In this document: positions 1 through 6,648 of the stretch, one piece after another | Numbering within the stretch: the first letter of the stretch is position 1 | Layout: each line of letters starts with the position of its first letter | NCBI GenBank assembly: GCA_003176075.1 | Contig: PSRN01000082.1 | Location: forward strand, 1-18,997 | Reading direction: 5' to 3' | From: Bdellovibrio sp. | GTDB lineage: Bacteria; Bdellovibrionota; Bdellovibrionia; Bdellovibrionales; Bdellovibrionaceae | DNA length: 18,997 nucleotides | Notes under the pieces: generated by a model | Told to the model about the DNA's origin: nothing | Database searches by the model: none | The model's input: the letters and a program-made list of their open reading frames with translations, nothing else | Position numbers and translations under genes: made by a program

Positions 1-892
1 CCAATCCTGTCCCCGCCGTGATTGAAGTGACGGTGCCGCCACCTCCAGATTGCGCCGATGAAATGGAGATTTGCCCGGGAACTGAATTGTCAATGGTGAT
101 GCCGCCGCCAGCGATCAAGGATTTAAACTCGGTGCCACTTCCTGAACTGTTGACGCCATACAATTTATTGGCGGCGCCCGACGAGGGCACCAGGCCTGTG
201 CCCCCCTGGGCCGCCGCCAGGGTTCCCGTGGTCAGGTTCGACAGCGACGTCATTAGCGCCGCGGGAATTGTTCCCACCAACTGACTGGCATCCAGGGAGC
301 CGATCAAGCGGGAGGCCGAAACTGTCCCGGTGGTGGTCAAACCCGCCGCCGTTATCAGTCCAGCCGCGAAGCCGCCCGCCGCGTCCCGCTGGACGGGGGC
401 CATGGCCGAATTGGCCGAGCTGGGCGCGTAACCTCCCAAGCGTTGCGCGTTGACTGATTCAAAAAGGGCATACATCGGCTGCTCATCCACCAGGTCACTG
501 TTGATCCATAGACGGAAATAGCGGGCCGGGGCCACAGTGCCGCCAACCAATTGATTGGAGCTGCTCACGCAAGTGACGTTCGCTGCCGACTGCAGGGCCA
601 TTTGCAGATCGCAGCCTGTGGCCACTCCGGTGTAACATTGTTCAGTGGCGGAATCCTGGGCCGTCAGGCTGAAAAAGCCATCCGTATCGGTCGAAAGTGT
701 TTGCGTACCGCCGAACAAGTAGCAACTTCCACCATCGTAGATCGCGTACTGCACGTTGATGCTTTGATTGCCAAAGCTGGCGCCGCCACTGGCAAAGAGC
801 TGGCCCGAGTATTGAAATTTAGTTCCCGCCTGGGCGGACAGTCCAACCCCAAGCCAAACAAGAAAAATTCCCAGGCGGGCCGAGTTTTTCAT
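1..892 (-). CDS. Exported tail-fibre-like repeat protein, C-terminus beyond the window edge
   Basis: The minus frame is open for 297 codons from the ATG at 892 to the left edge, so the gene is partial. Residues 1-22 form a signal peptide (charged start, hydrophobic FLVWLGVGL core, SAQA cleavage site). Next comes a beta-rich segment with the motif KFQYSGQLF and four cysteines, and then a low-complexity region built from Gly/Thr/Ser/Ala units such as GTLAAAQGGTGL and GGGTVTSITAGTGL. Such units are typical of tail-fibre or adhesin shafts, which in related proteins often end in a self-cleaving intramolecular chaperone; that part is not visible. The ATG overlaps the TGA of the upstream lipoprotein gene (ATGA), so translation is probably coupled. 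The likely role is a surface fibre or adhesin; the ligand is unknown. Codon structure and composition are consistent along the whole frame. Confidence 0.8.
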   Translation of the reverse strand, partial: MKNSARLGIFLVWLGVGLSAQAGTKFQYSGQLFASGGASFGNQSINVQYAIYDGGSCYLFGGTQTLSTDTDGFFSLTAQDSATEQCYTGVATGCDLQMALQSAANVTCVSSSNQLVGGTVAPARYFRLWINSDLVDEQPMYALFESVNAQRLGGYAPSSANSAMAPVQRDAAGGFAAGLITAAGLTTTGTVSASRLIGSLDASQLVGTIPAALMTSLSNLTTGTLAAAQGGTGLVPSSGAANKLYGVNSSGSGTEFKSLIAGGGITIDNSVPGQISISSAQSGGGGTVTSITAGTGL

Positions 893-1527
893 TGTGTGAC
901 CCCCTTGACTCTGAGCCCGCCTGGGCTTGTCGGTCCGGTGCCGACAGAGGCTAACCGCCCGCCCTTCACTGAAAAATTGGAGGTCTTCACATCGTGAATT
1001 CCACGATCCATTGAATTGATTGAGCCCACGATCTGGAAGCGCGGGACGCTGACGGTGAAATCCGTCGGCGAGCTTTCGCCGAAGGCACCGGCCCCACGGA
1101 GATGAAAGATTTTGGCCGTCCCCGCGATGCTCAGATCCACTGAAGTAAAGGCCTTTCGCACCGACAGGGACGAAGATAAAGTGAAGGCACAAAGGGGATT
1201 GCAGTTGGATTTATCAATGGTGAGAACCGCGTCGGGAATCAACGCTGAGATTTCCTGCCAGTCGGCGCTCCCCTCTTCGACCAACTGAAGCCGATCGACC
1301 AAGGCGGAGCAGCGGCCCCGCAGCACGAAATTGTTCGCCCTTGCCAGAACACTGATGACCTTGGAGGGCTGATCAAGCTCTATGGCCGGCAGCGCGTCCA
1401 CCGCCGAAAGCTCAGGACTGCCGCGGCTGCAGGACGCCACTCCAATGGCCATCACCACAAGTAAAAAAAGCCGCCCACGCTGACCGCAAAAAAGCACCGT
1501 GTTTGAGAGTAAATGTCGCCTCGCCAC
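889..1527 (-). CDS. Small lipoprotein of unknown function
   Basis: The frame encodes 212 residues from a GTG at 1527. The N-terminus has basic residues, a hydrophobic stretch (RLFLLVVMAIG) and a lipobox-like VASC with Cys33, so the product is probably lipid-anchored in the envelope. The mature part contains three further cysteines (CSALV, CNPLC) and beta-strand-like stretches, but I recognise no family. There is no clear Shine-Dalgarno before the GTG; an internal GTG at codon 11 would still leave an intact lipoprotein signal, so the start is uncertain. Its TGA overlaps the ATG of the tail-fibre-like gene downstream, which argues that the two form one transcription unit and that this protein may help export or anchor the fibre. 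That partnership is inference. Confidence 0.65.
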   Translation of the reverse strand: MARRHLLSNTVLFCGQRGRLFLLVVMAIGVASCSRGSPELSAVDALPAIELDQPSKVISVLARANNFVLRGRCSALVDRLQLVEEGSADWQEISALIPDAVLTIDKSNCNPLCAFTLSSSLSVRKAFTSVDLSIAGTAKIFHLRGAGAFGESSPTDFTVSVPRFQIVGSINSMDRGIHDVKTSNFSVKGGRLASVGTGPTSPGGLRVKGVTQ

Positions 1528-1903
1528 GAAGATCTTGTCGGCGGAGCCCCGGGTGATCTGAAGTTCAATCCCGCTTTGAAGCTATGGCTGATATTGGCCG
1601 ATATTGCGATGATGATCGCCTTTGCATCCCGCCTCAAAACCGTGACAAAAACTTGAGAAAAATCTCAATTTGAGTTCAGTGGGTTAAGAAATCATGTGCT
1701 CCCAAAATTTGTGAAACATCCAGATCGCTGTCCCATAAATGAACACTCGGGGCAATCTTTCTAAACAAAGCACAAAAGTCCGCCACCCCACATTCACCCA
1801 TGAACTAAAAAGTCTGTGCAATGAAGGTGGAGCATGGTCTCTTTTTTGCTGTGTAAGGATGTGTTCGCCGTGAAGGATGTGATGGACGTGATGGATGTGA
1901 TTT
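1528..1903. other. Divergent intergenic region, no supported gene
   Basis: These 376 bases separate two divergently transcribed genes and must carry both promoters, although I see no convincing -35/-10 pair. Visible structure: a perfect 6-bp inverted repeat, TTGAGA-AAAA-TCTCAA, at 1653-1668; a repeated GATATTG around 1589-1606 next to GCGAT-GATG-ATCGC; and, just before the plus-strand gene, a purine-rich run of degenerate GATGTGATG units (about 1856-1902). That run contains two ATGTGA start-stop pairs at 1877 and 1895 in the frame of the downstream start. Open frames here on either strand lack coding character. Confidence 0.6.
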
Positions 1904-3109
1904 ATGGTGAAATGGGTTTCCAGTATTTTGTTATCGTTGTTGCCGGTGATGGGTCTGGCTGAAACCGACCCCGAGACTTTACCATCATCCAAACCATTAT
2001 CCGAGGCGACGGATTTGTCCAAACTGTTCAACCAATATCTCGAAAATCCCTCAAATGATGAGAGCGAGGTCGAACGGCAAGCAGCCCTGATTATTGACGA
2101 GGTCTTCAATGAAGAAGGCCAAGTCCACTCCAAGCTCTGGAAACTCCAATGGTACGTCGCACGAAGGCGATGGCAACACAAATTAAGCTCCGCGGACGAG
2201 GATCGCCTCCACCTTCTTGACGCCAGCCTTAAAGCGACCCTTTGGTACCACCGGCTCATCCTTCGATTGTCCGACCACGGGCTGCTTTTGGGTTCAGCGC
2301 TGACCTTGGCAATGCTCAAAGGCCTGGCGCATGAGTCTCTGGAAATCCCCGCCCAAGGTGTTCTTGCCAGGTTCCTCCGGTTGTTCCACCCTCTGACGGA
2401 AGAGGAAAAAATCGGCCGCCAACTCACCACTCTCGGCGTCCATCCCGCGACCGCCACAACAATCATTCGCAACTTCATTCCCGCCGCTGAAATCGACACG
2501 CAAAAAATGGCTGGTCTTCAGTTCTTTCCCACCCGTTTGCGGAGCCTCAAGATCCTGGCGTTCAAAAGACAAAACGCCAGCGAGGAGGCCTACGGCTACT
2601 TGATGATTCGGCTGAGGAAAGGCTGGTGGCCCAACAAGAAAACAATCTATTATCAAACCAGGGATTTACCGCGAGATTCATTGTCGTCGGTCGTTGAGAA
2701 AATTTATTACGGCTCAGACAAACGGGTGTTTATGCAAATAGTAGATGAAGCAGGCCCCCCGCCTGATCAGCGCTCTTTGCTCAGACGCCTTTTCTTCAAG
2801 AGGTCGCCCCGTCCGGCACAGGCCGAAGAACCGCCGCGACTTTCCAAGGGCTACCCGAGTCCGCCGGCGGTGCAAACATTTCTTTATTCCTTCGCTCTTC
2901 TGGAAGGGGCCTATTCCTTCCAGCGTTCCCACTTGGCAAAATTAACGGGTCCCCAGTTGGAGGCCCTGCTCAGCGGTCCCTCGGACGAAGACAAACCCAA
3001 GCAAAAGACCAAACCGGAAACATCCCCACCGGATGCATCCAGTCCGGATGCATCCACCCAGCAAGAGGATACCGGCCCTTCGCTGGAAGAGATCCTGGAA
3101 GATGAATAA
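1904..3109 (+). CDS. Exported hypothetical protein, 401 aa
   Basis: The product begins with a signal peptide (MVKWVSSILLSLLPVMGLAE, cleavage probably after GLA). The mature chain is mostly alpha-helical, with many Leu/Glu/Arg residues. It has a Trp-rich motif (KLWKLQWYVARRRWQHK) near residues 76-93 and a short basic segment (LLRRLFFKR) near 298. It ends in a disordered, acidic, Pro/Ser/Asp-rich tail with a small duplication (SPPDASSPDAST). I recognise no family. The ATG at 1904 is chosen because the two in-frame ATGs just upstream are followed immediately by TGA stops. A probable intrinsic terminator follows 15 bp after the stop, so the gene looks monocistronic. A long open frame runs antisense here (1684-2499) but lacks coding features. 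Location is probably periplasmic or outer-membrane-associated. Confidence 0.75.
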   Translation: MVKWVSSILLSLLPVMGLAETDPETLPSSKPLSEATDLSKLFNQYLENPSNDESEVERQAALIIDEVFNEEGQVHSKLWKLQWYVARRRWQHKLSSADEDRLHLLDASLKATLWYHRLILRLSDHGLLLGSALTLAMLKGLAHESLEIPAQGVLARFLRLFHPLTEEEKIGRQLTTLGVHPATATTIIRNFIPAAEIDTQKMAGLQFFPTRLRSLKILAFKRQNASEEAYGYLMIRLRKGWWPNKKTIYYQTRDLPRDSLSSVVEKIYYGSDKRVFMQIVDEAGPPPDQRSLLRRLFFKRSPRPAQAEEPPRLSKGYPSPPAVQTFLYSFALLEGAYSFQRSHLAKLTGPQLEALLSGPSDEDKPKQKTKPETSPPDASSPDASTQQEDTGPSLEEILEDE

Positions 3110-3123
3110 TCGTGACCTTCGAT

Positions 3124-3169
3124 GAGACACAATGGCCCTCGCAAGTGCAATTTTGTCTCGAGTTTTTTT
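3124..3169 (+). terminator. Probable intrinsic terminator after the 1904-3109 gene
   Basis: GAGACACAAT (3124-3133) pairs with ATTTTGTCTC (3150-3159) at nine of ten positions around a 16-nt loop. Three bases later comes a run of seven Ts (3163-3169). The stem is only moderately GC-rich, so efficiency is uncertain. Confidence 0.55.
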
Positions 3170-3246
3170 CGGCCCTTGTTGCAATCTTCTTGGGACCCTC
3201 TTCAGATGGTTCTGACTAGGATTCGGATTATGGCATGAGGAATGCT

Positions 3247-3268
3247 TTGAAAAGAAATTGAAAAGAAA
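3247..3268 (+). repeat. 11-bp tandem duplication ahead of a ribosome binding site
   Basis: TTGAAAAGAAA occurs twice head to tail at 3247-3257 and 3258-3268. It sits directly before the strong Shine-Dalgarno GGAGG (3271-3275) of the phosphoribosyltransferase/hydrolase gene. The purine-rich spacer may keep the mRNA unstructured. Confidence 0.8.
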
Positions 3269-3280
3269 CTGGAGGTGGAC

Positions 3281-4618
3281 ATGTTTCAGGATCGCCAGCA
3301 AGCTGGTCTGCTTCTTGCGGATCAGCTCTGCCAAAAGAATCTCGACAACACCACTTGTGTCCTGGCCTTGCCAAGGGGTGGAGTTCCGGTCGCCTGGGAG
3401 GTGGCCAACCGCCTCAGATGTCCCCTGGACATCCTTTTTGTTAAAAAAGTCGGGGCCCCCCGCCAGAGTGAATTTGCATTGGGCGCCGTTTCGGAGGAGG
3501 GCGAAGCGCATTGGAACGATACTGCCATCGCCCAAATGGGCCTCGAAAGGAAGGACCTATACCCGCTGGCTCAGGAAAAATGGCGGGAACTCAAGGCGCA
3601 AATCAACCGCCTGCGGGAAGGACGGCCCTCGCTGGACGTCAACGGCCGAACAGTCATTGTTGTCGACGACGGCTTGGCCACCGGAGAAACCATGGCCGTG
3701 GCGCTTCAGCTACTGAAAAAGAAATCTCCCCGACGGATCATCGTTGCAATTCCAACTGGCTCAATTTCCGCGGTAAATTTGATTTCCCCCCTGTGTGATG
3801 AGATTGTGGTGCTGGATTCGCCCCATCCTTTTGCGGCCGTCGGGCAGTGGTACGAAGATTTCACGCAAGTGACGGACGCCGAAGTCGAGCATCTTTTACA
3901 CCAAAAAAGCGGACACCAAAAATGCGAGCACCAAGTCGGCGATCACCAGGAAAATCATGGCGTTCGCGTCCCTTGTGAAGGAGAATTCTTCGCCGGTGAG
4001 CTGAGCGTCCCGAAGAAAGCCAAGGGCTTGATCATTTTTGCCCACGGGAGCGGCAGCTCCCACCAAAGTCCGCGCAACAAAAAGGTGGCCACTCAATTAA
4101 ATAGGTGCGGCTTTGGAACCCTCTTATTTGATCTTTTGACTGCCAGTGAAGCGAAAGATCGAAGACTCGTTTTCAATATTCCTCTGTTGGTCAAACGACT
4201 GGTGAACGCCACCCTTTGGGTGCAAGGCCAAGGTCTTCGGCTGCCGATAGGATACTTTGGTGCCAGCACGGGAGCGGCGGCCGCCCTCGGAGCTGCGGCC
4301 CAACTTCCCCAGGTGGCGTCGGTGGTCTGCCGCGGCGGACGCCCTGACTTGGCGGCCGAGTACTTGAGCGATGTGCGGGTGCCGGTTCTTCTCATCGTGG
4401 GCGGTCTTGACACTGAAGTTTTGCGTCTTAATCAGAAAGCCCAATCAAGAATTGCAAACTGCAAGGTCAGCATCCTTCCTGGCGTGGGCCATCTTTTCGA
4501 GGAGGCTGGAGCCCTTGAACAAGTCACCCTGCAGGCGATCCAATTGTTCGATGATTCGCTGGCGCAAAAATCACAAAAATCAACAGAGTTCAGCGGCAAG
4601 AACGCTCAGCCCGCGTGA
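3281..4618 (+). CDS. Fused phosphoribosyltransferase / alpha-beta hydrolase
   Basis: This is a two-domain cytoplasmic enzyme of 445 residues. Residues 1-200 are a type I phosphoribosyltransferase: ALPRGGVPVA near 29-38 and the PRPP-binding loop VIVVDDGLATGETM at 125-138 with the acidic pair Asp129-Asp130. Residues 228-430 are an alpha/beta hydrolase of the dienelactone-hydrolase type with an apparently complete triad: nucleophile Ser329 in GASTG, Asp377 in GGLD and His404 in GVGH, plus FAHGSGSS near the oxyanion hole. Such fusions are known in bacteria, but their substrates are not established, so none is assigned. The linker (206-225) is four xHQxx pentapeptides. I place the start at ATG 3281 because GGAGG lies five bases upstream; a GTG two codons earlier overlaps that site. 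The gene converges on the next gene with only 25 bp between stops. Confidence 0.88.
   Translation: MFQDRQQAGLLLADQLCQKNLDNTTCVLALPRGGVPVAWEVANRLRCPLDILFVKKVGAPRQSEFALGAVSEEGEAHWNDTAIAQMGLERKDLYPLAQEKWRELKAQINRLREGRPSLDVNGRTVIVVDDGLATGETMAVALQLLKKKSPRRIIVAIPTGSISAVNLISPLCDEIVVLDSPHPFAAVGQWYEDFTQVTDAEVEHLLHQKSGHQKCEHQVGDHQENHGVRVPCEGEFFAGELSVPKKAKGLIIFAHGSGSSHQSPRNKKVATQLNRCGFGTLLFDLLTASEAKDRRLVFNIPLLVKRLVNATLWVQGQGLRLPIGYFGASTGAAAALGAAAQLPQVASVVCRGGRPDLAAEYLSDVRVPVLLIVGGLDTEVLRLNQKAQSRIANCKVSILPGVGHLFEEAGALEQVTLQAIQLFDDSLAQKSQKSTEFSGKNAQPA
3896..3955 (+). repeat. Four 15-bp units encoding an xHQxx linker
   Basis: Between the two enzyme domains the DNA is a degenerate 15-bp tandem repeat. It gives LHQKS-GHQKC-EHQVG-DHQEN, with His at residues 207, 212, 217 and 222 followed by His226. 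The unit length keeps the frame, so copy number could vary without breaking the protein. Confidence 0.8.
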
Positions 4619-4643
4619 CGGTCCCACCGCCCAAACTCGTCAA

Positions 4644-5786
4644 TCAACGATGGACCAGCTGGCAGCTGATGGCCCCAAGGCCAGGTGATTCGAGACCAGG
4701 TGGGGCGTCAGGGAACAATTTGTAAAACCACCTCGGCCAACGACCATTCGTCGAACCGAGGTTGAACTGAAACACCAATCCCCTTTGACGCTCCTCGGGA
4801 ATCACAACGAAGCTCTTTGCATTCGCGCCGATCGCATAAAGCACAGGGTGCGGGATTGCAAACACCAATTCAGCAATCAGGGCGCTCACACCCACGGCCA
4901 CACCACGGGTTTTCTTTTTTTCGACACCCGTGGCGGCATCAGAGCCCACGCTGGCTTTGATCTCCACCACGGATCCAAAGGGTGTCTGAGTTCGAGTGGC
5001 CACTCTATTAATCAAGCGAACAGCCCAGCGATGGCTCATCGGGGGGACACTTTCCTTCGGTAGCAATTCAATGATGTCAACACTACCTCCCGGACCCAAC
5101 GCCCAGTTCAGCACATTGGCTCCATCCACCGCATCATTGCGTATGCGCAACTCGATGATTCTTTGATACATTCCATTCCCCAATGGCACCAAATGTTGGC
5201 TGATGCCAATGGCAAATCCAATTCCCAGATAAAAGCCAGGAATCTTCGTCAGCAGACGCAGTTTGCTTCGAGCAAAAAAATTCGCCAACCAATCCGGACC
5301 CCGAATTCCCAGCGAGATCGCAACCCGATGGTTTTTTTCACTGGGTTCATGGAGCTGCTCACGAACCTCATGAGCGGTGGTCCGGATTTCCAACAAGTGC
5401 TGCTTAAAAAAACTGACTATCTTTTCAAATTGAGGGACGTTCGCTGACATAAAAAGTAAAGCCATCATCTGACTCACTTGCGCAATTGTAGCTAGGCGCT
5501 CATCCTCCGACCCACCGGGCAGAATCTTCAACACCTTATCCAGGTGACCGTCAGGTCCTGGTTCAAGATCGAGCCCCACGGGAGTTGGGCCATCGACAAT
5601 CCTGTCACTGGAAATTTCTCCTTCGCTTCCAGAAACTGTCGGACTGTAAAGGGCGACAGCCCCGGGCAGGTCATCTTCACGTTCTGAAGGCAGTGACGGA
5701 CTTGAAGCCCAGGAATGCTCCGCCGACAAGGTCAACGCCAGGAATAAGAGAGGGACTTGAAAAGCAAGATTAAACAATGAAGTCAT
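4644..5786 (-). CDS. Exported hypothetical protein, 380 aa
   Basis: From the ATG at 5786 the product starts with a good signal peptide (MTSLFNLAFQVPLLFLALTL, cleavage probably near HSWASS). The frame extends to another ATG at 5834, but that would put 16 polar residues ahead of the signal sequence, so the inner start is preferred; neither has a strong Shine-Dalgarno. After an acidic, Pro/Ser-rich stretch there is a helical part (residues about 95-160). Two Gly/hydrophobic segments follow (FYLGIGFAIGISQ and GVAVGVSALIAELVFAIP), and the C-terminus is beta-rich. I recognise no domain. The product is probably periplasmic or envelope-bound. The gene converges with the phosphoribosyltransferase/hydrolase gene. 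Confidence 0.72.
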   Translation of the reverse strand: MTSLFNLAFQVPLLFLALTLSAEHSWASSPSLPSEREDDLPGAVALYSPTVSGSEGEISSDRIVDGPTPVGLDLEPGPDGHLDKVLKILPGGSEDERLATIAQVSQMMALLFMSANVPQFEKIVSFFKQHLLEIRTTAHEVREQLHEPSEKNHRVAISLGIRGPDWLANFFARSKLRLLTKIPGFYLGIGFAIGISQHLVPLGNGMYQRIIELRIRNDAVDGANVLNWALGPGGSVDIIELLPKESVPPMSHRWAVRLINRVATRTQTPFGSVVEIKASVGSDAATGVEKKKTRGVAVGVSALIAELVFAIPHPVLYAIGANAKSFVVIPEERQRGLVFQFNLGSTNGRWPRWFYKLFPDAPPGLESPGLGAISCQLVHR

Positions 5787-5951
5787 CCCGCCGGAATTCC
5801 TGCTAAAACCGTTCCCGAAGAGGAGCTGGTTCATGACCGTCCGATCCCCGGTTAGGATGGATATGAAGGGATGGGGTCGCTCTGTAAGGTCTTTGGCGGG
5901 ATAAGATGATTGAAAATTTCCACCTGGCGCGACAATTTTTGCTACAAAAAG

Positions 5952-6413
5952 TCAAGACCGCTTGGCGTTTGCGACTCCCGCGCGCTCGCTTGGAAGCCCC
6001 AACCGGTCGCGAAGTTCAGCTTCGCTCAAGTGAGCAAAATCCTTCTCAAGCCACTCAACCGTGGCAAGCACATCTTTGCCAAGCTCGCGATGGAGGTGAC
6101 CTTTCATCTTTGGCTCAGCCACCAAGAGAAGCTTATCGAACTGATGTTTGAGGTGGGACTTATTCAAATGCTCCGCCAACTGCCGGCAAAATTGAATGGC
6201 CGCATCCTCATGGGGATCTTTTTCGCCGGTCAGGCTGTAGGTCGTCGATGCCCCGCCAATTCGGGTTCGAGACGAACCCGGCTTGTCGGAGGTCATTTCC
6301 TTATTCTTTGCCCGCCCCAATTCATTCGGAATCGTTTCGATCAGTTGAAAAGGCTGTCGATTGAATATTTTTGCATCAGCTCGGTTGAAAACCATAATCC
6401 ACTGCTTACTCAT
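5952..6413 (-). CDS. Host-attachment family protein (BaeRF-like)
   Basis: The 153-residue product matches the family annotated as 'protein required for attachment to host cells'. Its fold resembles archaeal/eukaryotic release factor eRF1 middle domains. The N-terminal strand is KQWIMVFNRADAKIFNR, then IPNELGRAKNKEMTSDKPG, then HEDAAIQFCRQLAEHL, and the C-terminal part has KLLLVAEPKMKGHLHREL and VEWLEKDFAHLSEAELRDRL. The family name comes from an Agrobacterium phenotype; the biochemical role is unsettled, so attachment should not be taken literally. The start is ATG 6413, because the ORF upstream of it begins only with a TTG and adds six residues absent from the family pattern. The gene is divergent from the pnt operon and shares the 235-bp region with it. 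Confidence 0.8.
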   Translation of the reverse strand: MSKQWIMVFNRADAKIFNRQPFQLIETIPNELGRAKNKEMTSDKPGSSRTRIGGASTTYSLTGEKDPHEDAAIQFCRQLAEHLNKSHLKHQFDKLLLVAEPKMKGHLHRELGKDVLATVEWLEKDFAHLSEAELRDRLGLPSERAGVANAKRS

Positions 6414-6470
6414 CGACACAATATCTATCAAACACCCTGGCGGATGACAATTCTTTGATCTTAACTTTTG

Positions 6471-6496
6471 AGCGTGGGCGGCGAAGCCGCCACGGG
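6471..6496 (+). repeat. REP-like palindrome, copy 1 (intergenic)
   Basis: The imperfect hairpin has arms GTGGGCGGC and GCCGCCAC around a GAA loop, with one bulged G in the left arm. It lies within a 26-bp block that is identical to 6940-6965 inside pntAA. This copy lies between the host-attachment gene and pntAA and directly abuts a TATAAT hexamer. Confidence 0.85.
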
Positions 6497-6502
6497 TATA
6501 AT
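6497..6502 (+). promoter_or_regulatory. Candidate -10 box for the pnt operon
   Basis: A perfect TATAAT begins on the base after the REP-like palindrome, about 150 bp before the pntAA start. No -35 at normal spacing is visible: the palindrome occupies that position, and a TTGAGC at 6468 would need a 23-bp spacer. It could be a real promoter tuned by the palindrome or a chance match. Confidence 0.3.
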
Positions 6503-6648
6503 GAGGCGCTTGATCTTTCTTACGGAACGATTGAAATCATTTGAACATTCAAACATCGTGATTTCTAATGCCGCAAAGAACGCACGAGTGGCACCTCCGC
6601 AGCGTCACAGGCATTTTTCACCGGAGAAATCATCATGGGGTTAAGTTT

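Noticed and set aside
551..997. 148-codon plus-strand frame
   Set aside because: It lies antisense to the tail-fibre-like gene, which has a signal peptide, recognisable repeats and no stop across 297 codons.
1684..2499. 271-codon open frame on the minus strand
   Set aside because: It is antisense to the exported 1904-3109 protein, has a Ser/Arg/Trp-rich composition without domains, and runs across the divergent promoter region.
5910..6458. 182-codon plus-strand frame
   Set aside because: It is the shadow of the host-attachment gene, whose minus-strand translation matches a known family along its whole length.
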